Assembly: GCA_022843025.1 (NCBI GenBank)
Contig: JALHOL010000002.1
Coordinates: 124,001-188,000, forward strand
Length of the DNA: 64,000 bases
Source: Paracoccaceae bacterium
GTDB taxonomy: Bacteria; Pseudomonadota; Alphaproteobacteria; Rhodobacterales; Rhodobacteraceae
Direction of reading: 5' to 3'
A program made the position numbers and the translations under genes. The stretch's first letter is position 1. Each line of letters begins with the position of its first letter. Under the pieces are notes generated by a model that was given only the letters and a program-made list of their open reading frames with translations, did no database searches and was not told where the DNA came from. This document shows positions 62,493-64,000 of the stretch, piece after piece.

Positions 62493-63187
62493 GCGCCCTC
62501 CAACATCCGCCGCGCGATCTCGGCCGCCTCGCGCAAGTGATCCTCCACCGCCTGCCGCGCCGCGCCCGCATCATTGGCGGCAATCGCCGCTGCGATGCGC
62601 GCCATGCGCGCGCGGCCGGGCACCGCCCGGTCTGCCACAGTCAGCGTCAGCGCGCGCAGCCGGCTGATCCGCCCGTTCAGGCGCTGCACAATCTCCCACG
62701 CGATGTCATGCCCGGCGGCGCGAAAGATCACCTCATAGAACTGCGTCGTCGCCTCAAAAACGGCATCTTCGGCGCCCGTCGCCGCCTCCAGCGCAGCCAG
62801 CGCCGCCGCCAGATCGGCCTTCACCGCGGCATCTGCCACCACCGCGCAACCCGCCGCCGCCGATCCCTCCAGAAGCAGCCGGATGTCATAGATCTGCCGC
62901 GCCTGCGCCCAGTCCATCCGCGCCACCACCGGCCCCCGGTTGGCCAGGCTTTCCACCAGCCCTTCCGCCTCCAGTATCCGGATCACCTCGCGGACGACCG
63001 ACCTGCTGACGCCCAGCTGATCGCACAGCGTCCGCTCCACCAACCGCGCGCCGGATGGAAAGCGCCCCGCGATGATCGCAGCCCGCATCCGGCCCAGCAC
63101 GATTTCGCGCAGGGTCTGCGGCATCTGGTCGATCCGCAATTCGGCGCGCAATTCCGCCTGCATTTCAGGATGTGCTGCCTGTTCCAT
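62489..63187 (-). CDS. GntR-family regulator (FadR subfamily)
   Basis: 232 residues. Winged HTH (LREIVLGRMRAAIIAGRFPSGARLVERTLCDQLGVSRSVVREVIRILEAEGLV) and an FCD-type all-helical ligand domain. A perfect TGGTATACCA dyad lies 59 bases upstream in the shared promoter with the DUF1185 gene, matching FadR-subfamily operators. It probably controls both itself and that divergent gene set. Confidence 0.9.
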   Translation of the reverse strand: MEQAAHPEMQAELRAELRIDQMPQTLREIVLGRMRAAIIAGRFPSGARLVERTLCDQLGVSRSVVREVIRILEAEGLVESLANRGPVVARMDWAQARQIYDIRLLLEGSAAAGCAVVADAAVKADLAAALAALEAATGAEDAVFEATTQFYEVIFRAAGHDIAWEIVQRLNGRISRLRALTLTVADRAVPGRARMARIAAAIAANDAGAARQAVEDHLREAAEIARRMLEGA

Positions 63188-63229
63188 CGCCCCACCCTAG
63201 CGCCCGCGCCCCATCCGGGCAACGACTCA

Positions 63230-63235
63230 TTGACA
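63230..63235 (+). promoter_or_regulatory. Possible -35 element of the DUF1185 gene
   Basis: TTGACA, 53 bases before the start. No convincing -10 at the usual distance; the operator at 63246 follows closely. Confidence 0.35.
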
Positions 63236-63245
63236 TACGATCTTA

Positions 63246-63255
63246 TGGTATACCA
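63246..63255. promoter_or_regulatory. Probable FadR-subfamily operator
   Basis: Perfect ten-base palindrome TGGTATACCA between the divergent GntR-type and DUF1185 genes. It fits the T-N-GT-N-AC-N-A pattern of this regulator group. Confidence 0.6.
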
Positions 63256-63287
63256 ACATACAACCAACAGCAAAGCCCGAGGTTCCG

Positions 63288-63890
63288 ATGCCCGCCCAGA
63301 TCCGCAAAACCCTTCTTCATGTCGAAACCACGCTGATCGAAGGCGGCCGCGCTGCGCCCAAACCGCTGAAGCTGATCGCGGCGGCGGCGGTCATCCGCAA
63401 CCCTTGGGCCGGGATGGGCTTTGTCGAAGACCTGAAACCCGCCATCCACGACGTGGCCCCCGAACTCGGCGCATTGCTGACCGGCATGATCCTTGATGCA
63501 GCAGGCGGTGGCGATGCCGTCGAAGGCTACGGCAAGGCCGCAGTCGTGGGGCTCGACGGCGAGGTGGAACACGCCTCCGCCCTGATCCACACCCTGCGCT
63601 TTGGCAACCACTACCGGCAGGCCGTGGGGGCCAAGACCTATCTCGCCTTCACCAACATCCGCGGCGGGGCCAACACGCCCGTCATGATCCCCTTGATGGA
63701 CAAGAATGACGAAGGCCGCCGCTCGCATTACCTGACCATCCATTTCGCCATCCCAGACGCACCCGCCGCCGATGAAATCGTCGTGGCCCTCGGCGCCTCC
63801 ATCGGGGGCCGCCCGCATCACCGCATCGGCGACCGATATCAAGACCTCAAGGATCTGGGCCATGATGTATCGAACCCTGCCTCTGTCTGA
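63288..63890 (+). CDS. DUF1185 ('amino acid synthesis') family protein
   Basis: 200 residues. Recognised by the conserved VIRNPWAGMGFVEDLKPAI, GYGKAAVVGLDGEVEHASALIHT, and RGGANTPVMIPLMDKNDEGRRSHYLTIHFAI stretches of this family, whose biochemical role is not established. It is divergent from a FadR-type regulator and overlaps the next gene by 29 bases, so a catabolic operon continues past the window. Confidence 0.85.
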   Translation: MPAQIRKTLLHVETTLIEGGRAAPKPLKLIAAAAVIRNPWAGMGFVEDLKPAIHDVAPELGALLTGMILDAAGGGDAVEGYGKAAVVGLDGEVEHASALIHTLRFGNHYRQAVGAKTYLAFTNIRGGANTPVMIPLMDKNDEGRRSHYLTIHFAIPDAPAADEIVVALGASIGGRPHHRIGDRYQDLKDLGHDVSNPASV

Positions 63891-64000
63891 CGGGGCCGCG
63901 GTCGGCCTCATCGAGGTCGGCCCCCCGGGAAATGGCGGCGAGCCGCTCCTGCTGATCCATGGCGTGGGCCTCAACGCCCGCGCCTGGGCCCCGCAAATCG
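63862..64000 (+). CDS. Alpha/beta hydrolase, N-terminal part (cut by window end)
   Basis: 46 codons are visible: MMYRTLPLSDGAAVGLIEVG then PPGNGGEPLLLIHGVGLNAR and AWAPQI. The LLLIHGVGLNARAW segment is the strand/HG oxyanion-hole region of alpha/beta hydrolases. AAGGA lies before the first ATG (63862); a second ATG follows at 63865. It overlaps the end of the DUF1185 gene by 29 bases, so the two are probably co-translated. The nucleophile elbow and the rest of the gene lie beyond the window, so the substrate and completeness cannot be judged. Confidence 0.75.
   Translation, partial: MMYRTLPLSDGAAVGLIEVGPPGNGGEPLLLIHGVGLNARAWAPQI

Overview
The window is chromosomal DNA of an alphaproteobacterium, most probably a member of the Rhodobacteraceae (Rhodobacterales). 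The evidence is high G+C with strong third-position bias, the bolA/J-domain/cobS/cobT neighbourhood of aerobic cobalamin synthesis, the GatB amidotransferase route, a class of small Rhodobacteraceae membrane proteins, and a full CtrA-type box. I see no integrase, transposase, CRISPR array or rRNA. Most of the window is ordinary housekeeping sequence, densely packed and often translationally coupled (ATGA or TGATG overlaps).

Layout. 0-18 kb: gltX, gltA, an N-carbamoylputrescine amidase, an orphan molybdopterin oxidase subunit, an ornithine decarboxylase with a structured leader, an Lrp-type regulator, a TetR-controlled ABA4-like membrane pair, valS (with a lower-G+C internal segment), a DUF1992 protein, a HisC-like aminotransferase, gatB and a lytic-transglycosylase lipoprotein behind a CtrA box. 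18-33 kb: two low-G+C orphan genes, pepN, a Cache-type histidine kinase, photolyase plus DUF2256, an ArsR/SRPBCC cassette, glcB, bolA, a J-domain gene, exported msrB and cobS.

33.2-39.4 kb is the accessory part. About 6.3 kb separates cobS from cobT. It holds an AIPR-family (abortive-infection-type) gene coupled to a 44-residue single-span membrane protein, a broken copy and an intact copy of a small secreted protein, an RTX-repeat protein and an FMN reductase. The AIPR/small-membrane-protein pair is my best candidate for an undescribed (defence-like) system.

39.5-64 kb: cobT, an aminopeptidase P, DUF427, sufE, a lipoprotein, rnd, purN-purM, a CAT-anticodon tRNA, a NarL-type two-component system divergent from a secreted protein with two 31-residue repeats, gcdH with its LysR regulator, a gamma-glutamylpolyamine-type operon (GS-III, FAD oxidase, Gph-like phosphatase), a VOC protein, an RND efflux pair, a FadR-type regulator with its operator, a DUF1185 protein, and the start of an alpha/beta hydrolase cut by the window edge.

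Polyamines recur: two putrescine-forming genes (ornithine decarboxylase, carbamoylputrescine amidase) at 3-7 kb and a probable glutamylation-type catabolic operon at 53-56 kb. A second recurring theme is a set of clustered, perfect, mutually different palindromes just after stop codons (13.8, 53.3 and 56.9 kb, with single examples at 25.9, 30.0 and 62.2 kb). Their arms change together, so structure rather than sequence seems to be kept.
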